Part shown: piece after piece, positions 35,413 through 47,855 of the stretch | How positions within the stretch are numbered: position 1 is the first letter of the stretch | Layout: each line of letters begins with the position of its first letter | Assembly (NCBI GenBank): GCA_921293015.1 | Contig: OV121096.1 | Location: 9,117,000-9,180,999, forward strand | DNA from: Phorcus lineatus | Lineage: Eukaryota > Mollusca > Gastropoda > Trochida > Trochidae | Direction: 5' to 3' | DNA: 64,000 nt | Made by a program: the position numbers and the translations under genes | The notes under the pieces: generated by a model | Told to the model about the DNA's origin: nothing | The model's database searches: none | The model's input: the letters and a program-made list of their open reading frames with translations, nothing else

Positions 35413-36759
35413 TTAGCTGTATTGTATCATACTAATCTCACTTTCACTGGAGGCTTGTTTGCCTTTAGCACCAAGTAGTTTAATACTCTCCATATCGAAG
35501 CTGGATACTGCCGAGCACCTATTCATCCCAAACTGGTGTCTTCGTCTGTCAGCCAGTTTAACCGTCATTCGAAAGTCATGAGAACTTCCCTGACTGCCAG
35601 TAGAAGCAGTTGACATAAGGGGACGGCGGGAGAATTGATATGTCTGCCGCGATGACTGTTTACTAATTGAGGGTCTTTTGCAGCAAAAAATCTCTTGATA
35701 TGTCCGACAGAACTTCGCACTGAACGCCATGTAGATGACAAAGTTTATTGACGAGTTGACAGTCTCGAGAAAGTAGGTGACACAGGAAATGCAGGCGTAG
35801 AGGTTCCTCTTGGCGCCCATCCTAGAGTAGTGAGGCCAGATCTTGGAGGCGATGCTGTGCAGCGCACCAGGAAGGATGCAGCCCAGGAACACACAGGACA
35901 CTATGAGCAGCATGATGGTAATCCGGTTCTGCTCCGAGATGTTGCAGTGGTTCCCATTCTTGCTCATGATGCGTCTCAGGTTCCAGGTCCGTCTGATCGC
36001 CTTGACGATGAGGATGTTCAGGATGATGAGGAGTCCGATTGGAAGGAATCGGAAGAGGACATTCAGGATGGTGCCATAGATTGCACAGAATTGTTTGTTC
36101 TCACCGAGAACTGTCTTCTTCAGTTTGACCATTGTGATGTTGTTGTTGACGATTGTCACAGAGTAATATTTGAGAGCATGAGGAATGAAGGCGACCATTG
36201 CGAGGAGGTAGATGAGGATGATGCTCACAACGGTATGCCTCTTACCACAAATAGTCCTGGCTTTGATTGGGCAGTACACAGCAACAAACCTCTCGATGCT
36301 GAGCAATGTCGTCATCCATGTTGTTATTCGAGCGGTCACAACACTTCCATAAGCACCGATCCACGGATATGTCAGTCGACGCAGGTTCTCGGCAGCTATC
36401 CGATCACGTGACTTGTAGATGATGATTGTAGAATACCACAGACTGGCTGCCAGGAGAAGAAAGTCTGACATGGCTAGAGCAGCCAAACAATAGTTTGTTG
36501 TGTTCCGCATACGATGATGCACGAGAACCAAGAGGCTAAGGACATTGCCAATACACCCAAAAGCTGCAACCGGGATGATGAGTATAGCGAATATGAAGAC
36601 AACCTTCTGGACAATTTCCTGGGGTATGATTGGCTCCTGTCCAAAGGGGTGTCGTATGATTGGTAGAGCAGTCTTGTTGAAGGCCTCGGTCACTGAGACG
36701 TCACCCAAAGTCATGTTTGTATGATTCATTGGTATTGCAGGTTCTATATTGTTTATCAT
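35413..36759 (-). CDS. Rhodopsin-class neuropeptide GPCR, FMRFamide-receptor-like
   Basis: Plasma-membrane receptor, probably for a neuropeptide, encoded in one exon (448 residues). In-frame TAA five codons before the ATG fixes the start. N-terminal glycosylation sites at N12, N15 and N28. Seven membrane segments at about 53-80, 90-113, 131-158, 176-198, 227-252, 279-303 and 318-345. Family marks: GN at 71-72, S-D99 in TM2, ERF (156-158) in place of DRY followed by AVYCPIKARTICG as in FMRFamide receptors, FLGCILP in TM6 with no Trp toggle residue, and NSSINFVIY in TM7 (NPxxY with Phe for Pro). C351, C359 and C360 are possible palmitoylation sites, and the tail is Ser-rich. Odd: the usual Cys at the top of TM3 is absent although C225 is present in loop 2. 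The ligand cannot be assigned. Confidence 0.93.
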   Translation of the reverse strand: MINNIEPAIPMNHTNMTLGDVSVTEAFNKTALPIIRHPFGQEPIIPQEIVQKVVFIFAILIIPVAAFGCIGNVLSLLVLVHHRMRNTTNYCLAALAMSDFLLLAASLWYSTIIIYKSRDRIAAENLRRLTYPWIGAYGSVVTARITTWMTTLLSIERFVAVYCPIKARTICGKRHTVVSIILIYLLAMVAFIPHALKYYSVTIVNNNITMVKLKKTVLGENKQFCAIYGTILNVLFRFLPIGLLIILNILIVKAIRRTWNLRRIMSKNGNHCNISEQNRITIMLLIVSCVFLGCILPGALHSIASKIWPHYSRMGAKRNLYACISCVTYFLETVNSSINFVIYMAFSAKFCRTYQEIFCCKRPSISKQSSRQTYQFSRRPLMSTASTGSQGSSHDFRMTVKLADRRRHQFGMNRCSAVSSFDMESIKLLGAKGKQASSESEISMIQYS

Positions 36760-36823
36760 TTGGTCATCCTCTTACGATTCGATGTCCAGAATTCAAACTG
36801 CCTGGTTGGCAGAGATTCTTGAT
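36760..36823 (-). other. GPCR 5' UTR part, spliced to an upstream exon
   Basis: On the minus strand TTTGCTTTCTCCACAG at 36839-36824 is a strong acceptor 64 nt before the ATG. The first, noncoding exon and the promoter are therefore further upstream (higher coordinates). Confidence 0.55.
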
Positions 36824-37223
36824 CTGTGGAGAAAGCAAAACATTATTAACTTTCTATTTCTTATTGAAAATTGATTTACACAGAAAATGTTTTATAATGT
36901 GTAATGACATCATTATGCATCATACTTATAAATTCAAATATCATCTATAAAGCCTCAGCTGTTTGATGTTAATCCAATTTGCTTTTGGAATCAACCCATG
37001 AAATTAACAATTATTTATACATGGCCAGTGACACACAATTTGCTACCACAAAGCCCCTTGATAGCACTAAGCCAAGGTTAAAGAGAAATTCAATGAGTTG
37101 TTGGAGTCACATGTGCAAACCTTTATGAATGGTGTCATTTTATTGAGAAGTACTGAATGGTGCTGAAAAGTATCATTTAAAGTCAGTACAGTACCAATGT
37201 GAATGTACAAGTTGCAATGTGGT

Positions 37224-37373
37224 CAGTGGCTGATCTAGTTGGAGGGGGGAGATCAAACCCCCCTTGGGAAATTAAAAAAAAATCAGCTTTGAAATAAGTG
37301 GCCCCAATGAGTGAATCCCCTTTTTCAATGGAAAATCCCCTCCTTCCTTTTAAAATTCATGGATTCACCACTG
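37224..37373. mobile_element. Short hAT-type MITE
   Basis: 150 bp with ends CAGTGGCTGATCTAG and (inverted) CAGTGGTGAATCCAT. Flanking 8-mers AATGTGGT and ATTGTGAT match at 6 of 8 positions. Just inside are G6/C6 tracts and CCCC-rich segments. Confidence 0.65.
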
Positions 37374-40300
37374 ATTGTGATTTAAAACCAGACATTCAAA
37401 CTCGTCAATTGGTAAAATTTGTCTGATAGTGTTAGAGTGGTTATTTAACTGGTTTTCATGTTAAATGGTAGTTTTGTGTTATTTTCAATGAAAACTGATG
37501 TATTAAGCTCATCGTAATTGGTAGTTTGACATGTACGAAAGCCAAATGAAAAACCGTGAAGATCACAAAGTCTTTCTTGAAGGGATCTCTGTGAAAGTAG
37601 TCCCCTTAATAAAATTACCTCTTATTAATATATACATTGCAGAGACTTCCAGTCACAGGAAGCTTTGGAAATGATTGTTAGATACATGACACGTAACAGT
37701 GATTTTCAGTTTAAGAGCTATCACTGCTGCTTTAACCTGACATTGAGATACCTAATCAGCTGGTTCAAATCCCAAATCTACAATAAGGTCATGAAGCTAA
37801 TGATCAACAGCATAAAAGCCTTTACACGAGCAATTTACACAATATGGAGATCAACAGATTGTTTACTTCATCTTTAGCAGCTAATGGCTGAAATATTGCC
37901 CAAGCAGTGTTAAACAACAACCCACTACTTCATCTTTATGCATAGATTTTGCCCGGAATAGACAATAACATCTCCATTTATTGGCATCAATTTGTAAACA
38001 TAATGCACTGTCAAGTAATCGCTAGTCGGTAAATGATGTCTTGTGGAAATCTGGCACTTTCTTGCCAGAGTTCATCACTGTCAAATACAAGTCAAATGAT
38101 ATTCTTCTCTGGGGGATTGACAAGTTATTTTTTACTTGGATTGCAGGATTTGCTTTATTTGAGGATTGATGAGTTTGATGTTATTTTCTTCATCAGCTAT
38201 TTTCATGGTGGTGTCGTTAAATAATTCTCACAAAGAATGCAAAAAAATGTCCCAGTGTTTCGACACTTTTGATTTTCAAATTCTTTTAAGTCATTTTGTA
38301 CCCTGGATTTTTTTTGGAAGAAACTATAGGATCAAAGATTGTACTATTGGTATCAACCCAAACAAACAGGGTAATGAATAAATGACTTGGTCTCTGAAAA
38401 TGTTAGGCAAAGAGAGTGTGAGTATTGAGCACAACTCGGAAGCGAGGGTCTAAGATTATACTATTGTTTTGATGCTCCTTTGAATATGTTTGTATGCTGA
38501 TATTTTGAGTTCAATAACTATGTTCTCTGACCGCGTGACGCATCATTGTACAATGTTTAATAGAATTTTGACTTCAACAAGCTGATAAGTCCAGATACTT
38601 CTCTTGCATCTTGTATCATTGTATAATTTTCTTGATGAACTGAAAATCCCTGCACATTTTTACAAAATGGTTGTTCAAAAGTGATGGTTTGATTTATGTT
38701 GAATTTATTCACATTGAAGTATATGTAGATATAAGTAAAATCGAATATGAAAAATTTCTATTATACTTACTAATCATTCATTTAAGCTTCATTACTTTCT
38801 ATCTAGATGTAAAATTACTTTCATTTGTCTTAAGAGGTAAGAATCTTTGAAATGGGTCAAGGGTGGTGAAAATATAAAATGATAAAATCTATCTCATGTA
38901 TTAGTCTAATTTATTTGAGTCAAAGGATAATCTTTTCAGTTATAATGTCAACTGGCTACATTTTGCATTTTTCCCCTTCAATTTGATATTTCTAGGTTAT
39001 CATATAATATATTTGACAGTGTAGCTTTACTATTGACTCAGCTGTCATTATTGATAATACAGATCTGATTGAACTAACTTTGTTTTGTTAGGAGGGCATC
39101 TATCTTTTTGTTGACGTAAGGGGCATATTTGTTATGTTGTAAGGGGCAACAAGATTGTGCAGAAAATGGCATGTGAAATCGACAAGTGATAATGCGCTGT
39201 GTAACTGAATACAAGCAAAACATATACACATTACATATACTGCATTAGTTATCTGGCAAAATGTCATGTGTTTAAGACATCTTGTTAAGACGCCAAAGAT
39301 TTCGGAAAAACAGAATTAATTGCAGACAATACCTTGCAGAAATGAGGTGGTTTTGCAAAATTATAGCTTATTTTCAACCTGTTAGATCGTAAAACTCTAT
39401 CATTGATGTCATAGGAGTAGTTTTAAGAAAAATAACCTGAAGAATTGATTATCTTACAAATGCTAGCTGATATCTGAACTTGATTTTGATTATATATTTT
39501 TGGAAATATGTTGTGACATTCAGTTGCTTTATGACAAGTATATTATGATAATGAGGATACTCATATTGAAAACAGTATGCTTGAGCTTCAGTTCAATATG
39601 TATTGCGGTACAGACGCCTCGGTTCTGTACCGTTTCGGCTCACTACAGATCAAAAACCACAGCATGAAACATACACTGAGGATTCATTGACCAAAATGTC
39701 CAACAAAAGATTAAACACACTTTTATAAAATATGTCCATTATTTTGTTTTGTATTTTATCTCTTTGTCATTTTGAACCTATCCTCTGTATTTTTGGCTTA
39801 TGGGGTTCATTCAGTAAGTTTTATTAATACCGTATCAATAATTTTTTCCGTCTTATGTGATTTATTCTTTTGATAAAACTAAATCTACCTCTTACATGTT
39901 TCATTGAAATGAATGTCATGTTTTCAAGATACATGTTGTTTATTCTTATATTTATAGGGACATTTCTTTAAAAAAACATTGAAAATAAAGATTTATAATT
40001 GTTATTATATCCTCTCTTTTGCGCAGTAAAATTATTAAAAAAATATCTTCTTGAATATAAAGGACCTATTATCCATTTTATTTAACAAGCATGTTTTAGT
40101 TATAAATAAGTAATTTCCACAACGTAAATCTTAAATCTGTTTTGCGTAGTAGAAATTGATGGAAGAAATCTCTTTTCTATTTTATGATTAACGGAGGCAA
40201 TTATGACTCCATGGTTATTGACAAACAGATAAACCTTAAAATCATGTCTATTGGTCGGGAAGTGTATTTACTCATGCGGAGAGGCCATTAATAGTCCATT

Positions 40301-41204
40301 GATTTTGTCTCCCAAGATAATGCGAGATTGAGGCAATTCTGAAGATTGAAAGTAGCTCTCTATCACCTGTGCTGTATGTTAACTTGAAGCAATGCCCATT
40401 AAGGCAAAAGGCATTGGGGAAATATCTGTCTAATTTCTTTCCTGATGTGAGGTGCAAAATAACGTGTCAATCATGACTCCACTGACAGTGAACTTGACTC
40501 GAGCAACTCCTAGCACTTCCTGTTGTTGTCGTACAGCTGGTTTGAATCATTGTTATTGTGCAATTTGCTTAGTAACTTACTGATCCCTGGTAGGCAGTTC
40601 CCTTTGTCCTGAATAATGTCGTATGATAATGATAATTACAATCATACTGATGATGGTAATGAAATAAATTTGAATATTCATACGGCACGAAGTTCGAAAT
40701 GTATAACAAGTAAACCGGACAATGTCTAGCAACCGGCAAGTATCAAGAAGTCGAACTTAGATTTCGAAAAAAATGTTTCAAGCTATGGGATGGTAGTGTT
40801 TAATAGGTCACATGAATATATTGCATGGAAATCTGACTTAAAATTTGGCCAATGAACAATATATGAATTAATTTGAAAGTGGTATCTAAACCATTGTCCA
40901 TAATGTCATCAACTATATTATTTGGCTTAGTGCTGTAACTATAATAGTTCTGGCAAAACTGTACTTGATTGTGAAATACGTAATGGTTGAGGCTGGTCTA
41001 TTTCTAAACCATAATTACCCAATTATTGCCCACTCCCTTATAGGTAACCCACCCTCCATTGGAAGCAAGAAAATTGCTCCCCCGTTCTCTACCACTATAC
41101 AATTACTGTATCACATAAACAGTGATAATAGGATCAGCAGTTATCAAACTGACTTTCACAGTAGATATTGTTTGTGTGAGATAAGTGATATCTACATTTA
41201 GGAG
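37374..41204. other. Intergenic AT-rich sequence
   Basis: No convincing exon. A SINE-tail remnant (GGCTGAAATATTGCCCAAGC then TGTTAAACAACAA) is at 37885-37920, and a small hairpin is at 39606-39632. The rest shows nothing I can name. Confidence 0.45.
39606..39632. repeat. Perfect small hairpin, 9-bp arms
   Basis: CGGTACAGA and TCTGTACCG separated by nine bases. Probably a remnant of a transposon end, since the GC-rich neighbourhood differs from the flanks. Confidence 0.55.
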
Positions 41205-41665
41205 GGGCAGGATAGCTCAGTGGTTAGTATGTTTTCCCAATTTGATTAAAATCGACCGTGTTCAGAGGAATAAAAGTTTTTTTAAATGACTCTAGCGGGG
41301 GGGGTGGCTTTCCTCATCACAATGGTCTGAAGGCAGCCTCACTGGTCGCACGTGCTGACACCAGTTTGGCGCAGATAAACTCTAGTCATTAGCAAACCAA
41401 TCACATCATCGTGTTTAAAATAAGGATAGCGGCGATCAAGGTTAACCAATGGTAAATGGGAGTTACTTGCCCCTAGCTACTGATATCGAATGCTTTTGCC
41501 GCACGCATTGTGATTGGTTGGCTGAGTTTCTGTAAGAACGTGCGCTACAGTAGGCTGTGGTCAGACCGATATGGAGAGGATAGCCTAGACAGATAGAGTT
41601 TGAATCTCGGTAGAGTCAATATTTTGAAACTTTGATTCCTCGGAACACTTTGGAGATGGCATATT
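41205..41665 (+). mobile_element. tRNA-like / fold-back composite element
   Basis: The left side carries an A-box-like GATAGCTCAGTGGTTAGTA, and the right side a B-box-like GAGTTTGAATCTCGG at 41600-41615. In addition GTTCAGAGGAATAAAAGTTT (left) is inverted at the right as AAACTTTGATTCCTCGGAAC (41626-41645). A G8 tract is at 41297. It looks like a SINE head joined to a MITE-like inverted repeat. Confidence 0.5.
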
Positions 41666-43449
41666 TGAAATGGCCATTATGCTTTAGATTCCTCTGTGAA
41701 TAATCTCACAATGCTTTAGCTTCACTGAAAACACTGTTGGCAATGCTAAGACGTCATAAGCTGATGACCTAACAAGGCTTTTATGTCATAATACTGATAT
41801 TGTCACAATGCTATGACCTCAAGATGCCCAGTTTTATGGCCAGAGACTCATTTCATATGTTATTGGATGATAAAAAGAAGTCCCAACCGTTTGTATCAAA
41901 TATATCAAAACTCATTGATTAAAGTAGAATTTTTTTTTTTGTATTACATTAATCATTTTGTGTAAATATGTTTGATATCAGAAGACTCATGGGCAATGTT
42001 CCTTATCATATCCAAATTTCCTGTTTCATGCCCATTTCACTATTTGTGAAGTCCTAACCTGTAAGTTGGTCACTCAAGAATGGTTTTTAATTAATTCAGC
42101 AGATGAAAAAGAGGAATGCAGATACAGATGAATGATGGCCAATCTCTTTTCAACAGATAAAACCTCCGAGCTATGGTCCAATTTGATCTCTAATGATAAC
42201 CTCCAAATGTACTATACCCCCTCAAAGTGATGCGATTGAAACTCCTGATTTTGGTCCATGTTAAGAACATAATTGCCTCAAAGACATCAATATTCTTTTT
42301 TTCAGCAACTTGATTAAAGTCTGAAGAATAAGGCACCGATATAAAAATGTCTGGTAGCATTACAGAAGAATCCTGATTGGAATCCTTTAATCCTTGAGCT
42401 CTTGGTGGGATTCCGAATGAATATTAACACACTGCATCTGGTATTAAAGACTTTTGAAAAAAGTTCAATTTCTGATGTAAAAGATCCTTAAATGCCTTAG
42501 GACCTAATTCTTGGACAAGATAATTGGGGGTTGAAGGATATGCTATATGAATACTTGAAATGTGTCAACTACATTTTCTTCATTTTTACCTGTGAAATAC
42601 ATGAGTTTATTTTTTGAATTGATATACTTTGTAATATTCCAAGACCAAATGAGTTGTAAATATTTTTAAATTTATTTTGATCTTATGTCTAACAACAATC
42701 AAACTATCAATTATTTTTTGAGATAGCATGAAATTTGTGGATGAAAAATGAGGCAAAAGATATCCCAAAATGTTATATTCAGGATGAACAATCATCCGTC
42801 CAAAATTTGAATGATGACCTTTAATAATTTATGTTGATTTATATTACTGTAATAAATCTAAAGCATGATTCACATTTATTAATCAGGATAAAGCAATCTT
42901 AAAACCATTTACATCTTTTTGAGATATCTGAAAAAGTAAGGTAAGACAACTACCAGTAGTAAGTATAAAATCTGCAGCCTCAATCTAAAAAACATTGTTT
43001 TAGAATCTCATATCTTCGTCACATGTCATGGGACATGCAGACGTGATGCAACGTAGGACATCAGAGCCTGTGGGAATCTAAGCATCTGATTGGTCCAATT
43101 AGTGCCATTGATGCTGTGTTGATCAGTAGTCTCTGTAAAAATAGCAAAGAATCTTCCTTTGGTCCAATTTTGAGTGCGCTTCTTGAAGGGTTGCCGCAAA
43201 ATGAGACAACATAACCAATTTGTCTTTGAAAGACACTAATGAATTGGGTGCTTATAAGAATTTAAGGTTGCACATACAAAAATACAATGACACTAATAGT
43301 CCTCTGAATATGAAATCAATTGCTAGGATTATTTGATCTCTTTATTTGTCGGAAATGCGTAATGTTTGGCACCTGGGACAACTTTGTTGACAATTTCTTC
43401 TTACAGTAGCCTTTGTGTCCAAGACAACCTTAGGAAATGAATTTCCATA
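41666..43449. other. Intergenic sequence, nothing recognised
   Basis: AT-rich with no exon-like segment. It contains a 20-bp word at 42016-42035 that recurs inverted at 51454-51473. Confidence 0.4.
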
Positions 43450-43530
43450 ATGGTGTCTTCAGTGACCAAGATTTGAACACAGACCTTCCATATGCTGAGT
43501 TATCATCCTTCCACTGAGTCAAGCAATGCC
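43450..43530 (-). mobile_element. tRNA-like SINE remnant
   Basis: On the minus strand TTGACTCAGTGGAAGGATGA resembles an A-box region and GTGTTCAAATCTTGG a B-box, at the right spacing for a tRNA-derived head. No acceptor stem, so not a tRNA gene. Confidence 0.4.
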
Positions 43531-46500
43531 CAAGATAATTTACTTAAAAATTTGAAAAAAAGTTATTGAAAAAATAAAAATAAGATAGTAAGGAGCATTT
43601 TAGATCTCTTCATTTTCATATTGAGTTTTCTAGACTTGCTAAAGCGTTAAGACCTGCTTATGATTTTTAAAAATTATAATCTGAACGCAATGTTCCTTCT
43701 TTCCAAGCATCCAAACAAATTTCGAGTTATGACAAGGCAATACAAGGATCTTGGCTTTATAAGTAGAATGAAAGGAAAGATAGTTTTTTTCTAGACTTGC
43801 TAAAATGTTAAGACCACCTTATGATTTATTTACAATGGTCTAAACAACAAACTCAAGGTTCCCCTCCATTCAAAGAATCCAGACAATTCTTTATTTGACA
43901 AGACAATAAACAGAATCTTGGCTTTTTAAGTGGAACCTAGGAAAGATAGTAGTTTTCAGCACAGGCAAATGAGATGTGACTATATCGAGGAATGTAGTTT
44001 ATGTTAATTTGAAGCTCTTAAGAGTAGAATGAAGTCCGCTGTTTGCAGATTGCAGATGTCTGTTCTGATAACGGATCCCAACTGAGCGACTAGGAACACG
44101 CAGGAAGATAATTATGTCCTTCTCACAGAGATTCACTCTGATTCCTTATCATATCAAAATTCAAAATAGTATTCTTGATATTGTTCCAACACCTGAAGAT
44201 TTTGCCTGCAAGAGCAACGGTATGAACAGATCATGTTCTTTGTGTTGCTAAGATTCCAAAATGAGTGTCCTTGATAATTCCCAGACCTTAATTAATTAAG
44301 ACAAATGTGTATAAAGATATGATATGAATATACTGATACGTTTGTTGTATTTATATCGGATCCATAATTCTTAAATTAAAGATCTTTGATGTCTTTGTTG
44401 AAAATATCATCTTATTTGATCCAAAAAGTTGATTGTAGAATGGGACTTGTTGGACACTAGCATTTTATTTCTTTCTCTCGAATTCCTTAAGGGTAACCCT
44501 GATACTGTAACCTGATCAAGTGCAAAAGATCTTTAATCAATGATGTAATTAGAGGGATCTTGACATTGTACATATCAAGGTACTTCCACGATTTTTTACT
44601 TTTAAATTGGATATACACTAATAAAGACTTATACTTTTTTGGAAAAGTAAAAGTAGATCTGAAAGAGACAGTTTATATATTTATAAGCTATTCATTCTTC
44701 TAGATATATACTTGCAAGGTTCAATTGAATTTAGAACCTAATTTTTTTTAAATATTTCATAACGTAATTTTTCTTTTTTATCAATATGAAAAAATTATTT
44801 ATAAATCAATATTATTAATATTTCATGTATTTCTATCTCTCAAATTTAGCTCTGTATTACTTTAAAGCATTTAAGTATTGTGTCATCAAATTTTTATTTT
44901 TGAATTCAAATCATTTAGCTTATTCTCATATCAATTACATGATATGAGAATTTAGACATTTTATATTTCTAATTGATAGTTTCAACCCATTTTACTCTCC
45001 AACTAGATAATGTTTCATAAATCTAAAAAGTAATTTTGTCTGAAAAATTATCAGAGATGCATGTCATAAAAACAGCTGTTTTCATTTTACCTAAAAAAAT
45101 TCCAACCCTTCAAGAAAAATCTATAGATTTTAATTTCTTTAACAAAATATGACAAGACCGACTTAACATGTCACTCAGCAAAGGGTTGCGTCATCAATGA
45201 CACTATCATATCAACAGACAGCCACAAGGTCAAGGTTTTTCTATTTTCGAACTTGATTTGCCATCCTATAAATGTTTTTCCTGTCTGTCACTAAATTTAT
45301 TTTTATATTACACAAAAAAGCGGGCAATTATATCTGAGATACGTCCAGCCTTTCACATTTCTTGATATTGCCATTTCATTACAAGAAGTTGATGATATCA
45401 CTGGTGCAACCTTTCATGCATCGCCATCAGACATTCCCTGTGGGTTGAAGATAAGAGCATTACTGTGTGGCACTGTCTCAAATACTCTAATAGTGCTTCT
45501 CATATTTTTGTCCAGGTATTGAATGGAGCTTGAGATTTATTTTGTAATGTTATGTTATCACAAATATGGTTCAGGATTACAAATAATCTTAGTAACCTCT
45601 TTTTCTATTGATGGAACATTACAATTTGTGTACTTTTTAAAGTTATGGATACTTTTTGTATTTACCTTATTGTTATTTATTTTGTTCAAGTTTTTATTTC
45701 ATTGGCACCTTTGAACCAAATTGAAAATGTTTTTCGGCTATTCAGTGTTTCGGCTGAGCAAATTGTCAATCCCCCCTTCATGAAACACAGGCCGGAACAT
45801 GCATAATTGGATCTCTTAATGACAATGGATGGACTGTCAGTGTCCAGTGGCCAATTTAAGATTACAATGCATTTTCTTTGAATGGCATTTTAGAAGCAAT
45901 GCATGCTTGACAACATGCTTGACAACATGAGTTACTATGTCAAAATAAATGCTAAAGAATCTGCTGTTAAAATGGTAACAGAACATGCGCTTTTACTGAG
46001 TGCCATCAGACCATGTAGAGAGGAACCCTACAAATCAGTTCCTATACTGGTAGAGTCAAAATTGGGAAACTATATCTTTAAGAGGTGTATTATTCTAGAA
46101 AAATACCACATATCCAAATTACCTCACCTCGTATTATTTGCCACCTTTCAGTGTTCATGCTGTTAAAATAAATTATTTCTGGCTTTCAAATTGAGCCCTC
46201 TGATTTGTTTTCTTTCAATTCAAAATATATTTGTAGTTATTGATTTGGTCCAATCGTTTGACGTAATGTAGAGGTGAATCGATTGGTCTCCATAATAAGA
46301 TCAAAGAAATAGTTATTTAAAGCAGCGTTCATTTTATTCAAGTGAAAACTATTTAATGAATATTCGTTGCGTTGGTGGATGCTTTGAATCTGGAATCAGA
46401 TTTTAGTTAACCCTTTTACTTTGGAGGCAAAATACAACAATATTGTTCTAAACACATTCATTCATTTTTAGATTCACGCACGATAACTGCCTAAAGAATG

Positions 46501-47300
46501 ATGATTTCATCTTGTTTTGGAAAAACATAATTGCAAATATTTCATTTGATATCTCATCAAGTGTAATACTTTCTGAAATACTTGTTTGATTCCATTTGAA
46601 ATACATTGCCAATACAAGTTCTTTGTAGCATCCTGCAGTAGAGATTTTATGAACAATACTTTTATGTCACAGGTGACAAAATAGTGGAACTATAGCTGAA
46701 ACTATTGTTGCTAGGCAAAAGATCCAGTGGTTATGTGAGTTCTGGGTTCGAATCCGGATTGATGTTTTATGTCTTTGTTTAATAAGGAAAACACCTAAGG
46801 ATGCACAAACTGGTTAAGAAACTTTGTCAATTATTGGCCACTGGCTTAAAAGATATTCTATCCAGGAATATTCCGTCACCTGTGTGTTAAAAGTTCAGAA
46901 ATAAGGTCTCCAGGCACAAATTACAGGTGGTTATAACATTCAATATCCTGCAAGAAATGTTTTCATATTCCTCTTCATTTAAATACCTGTTAGGTCTTTG
47001 ATCAGCTGCCAACCAATTTATATGCATCTTTTGGCCACATTAGAAACCTTAACCAATTTCATTCCAGGCAATTATTCCCGCTGTTACCATTAGCATGTTA
47101 GGGAATCCATTGAATACAATACATGAGGACTGCAACTACCGTATCAAACATATTAAGCGCATTAAGAACATAAAAGAACAAATTCTTGACAAGTTGATTT
47201 GTTAGCGCTTTATGTCTGAATAGACTTACGCAAGTTGTCATACAGTTTTTTTTTTATTGAAGATGGACTCCTAACAAATTTACATACCGTTTATCATAAG
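43531..47300. other. Intergenic AT-rich sequence
   Basis: No convincing gene. A B-box-like GGGTTCGAATCCGG at 46743-46756 preceded by CAGTGGTTATGTGAG is another tRNA/SINE remnant. Open frames here have no recognisable protein character. Confidence 0.4.
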
Positions 47301-47310
47301 TCCTATATCA

Positions 47311-47855
47311 CCTGCTAAAAAGTTGATACACAGACTGTCACATCCTTAATCAGCTGCTTACAATCTGTTGTGTCCTTAATCAACTGCTAACAAGTTGACA
47401 TACAGTCTGTTATGTTCTTAATCAACCACTAACAAGTTGACATACAGTCTGTTATGTTCTTAATCAACTGCTAACAAGTTGACATACAGACTGTCTTGTC
47501 CTTCATCAACTTTAGGCAAGTTTTCTGTCTGTTAAAGCCTAAATAAACTGCTAACCATTTGACATAGAGTCTGTTCTAACCTAAATCAACTACTAACAAG
47601 TTGACATAGAGTCTGTTATAGCCTAAATCAACTGCTAACAAGTTGACATAGAGTCTGTTCTAGCCTAAATCAACTGCTAACAAGTTGACATAGAGTCTGT
47701 TATAGCCTAAATCAACTGCAAACAAGTTGACATAGAGTCTGTTCTAGCCTAAATCAACTGCTAACAAGTTGACATAGAGTCTGTTCTAGCCTAAATCAAC
47801 TGCTAACAAATTGACATAGAGTCTGTTACGGCTTTAATCAACTGCTAACAAGATA
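47311..47855 (+). repeat. 42-bp minisatellite, about 13 copies
   Basis: Unit CTGCTAACAAGTTGACATAG followed by AGTCTGTTCTAGCCTAAATCA. The left units are diverged (TTATGTTCTTAATCAA variants, some shortened) while the right six or so are nearly identical, showing growth from the right side. Confidence 0.95.

Noticed and set aside
35830-36411. 193-codon open frame on the + strand opposite the GPCR
   Set aside because: It is antisense to the well-supported receptor, in a composition produced by the receptor's codons; highly acidic without family resemblance.
46728-46757. tRNA-like segment with GGGTTCGAATCCGG
   Set aside because: No acceptor or D-stem pairing around it; a SINE remnant rather than a tRNA gene.
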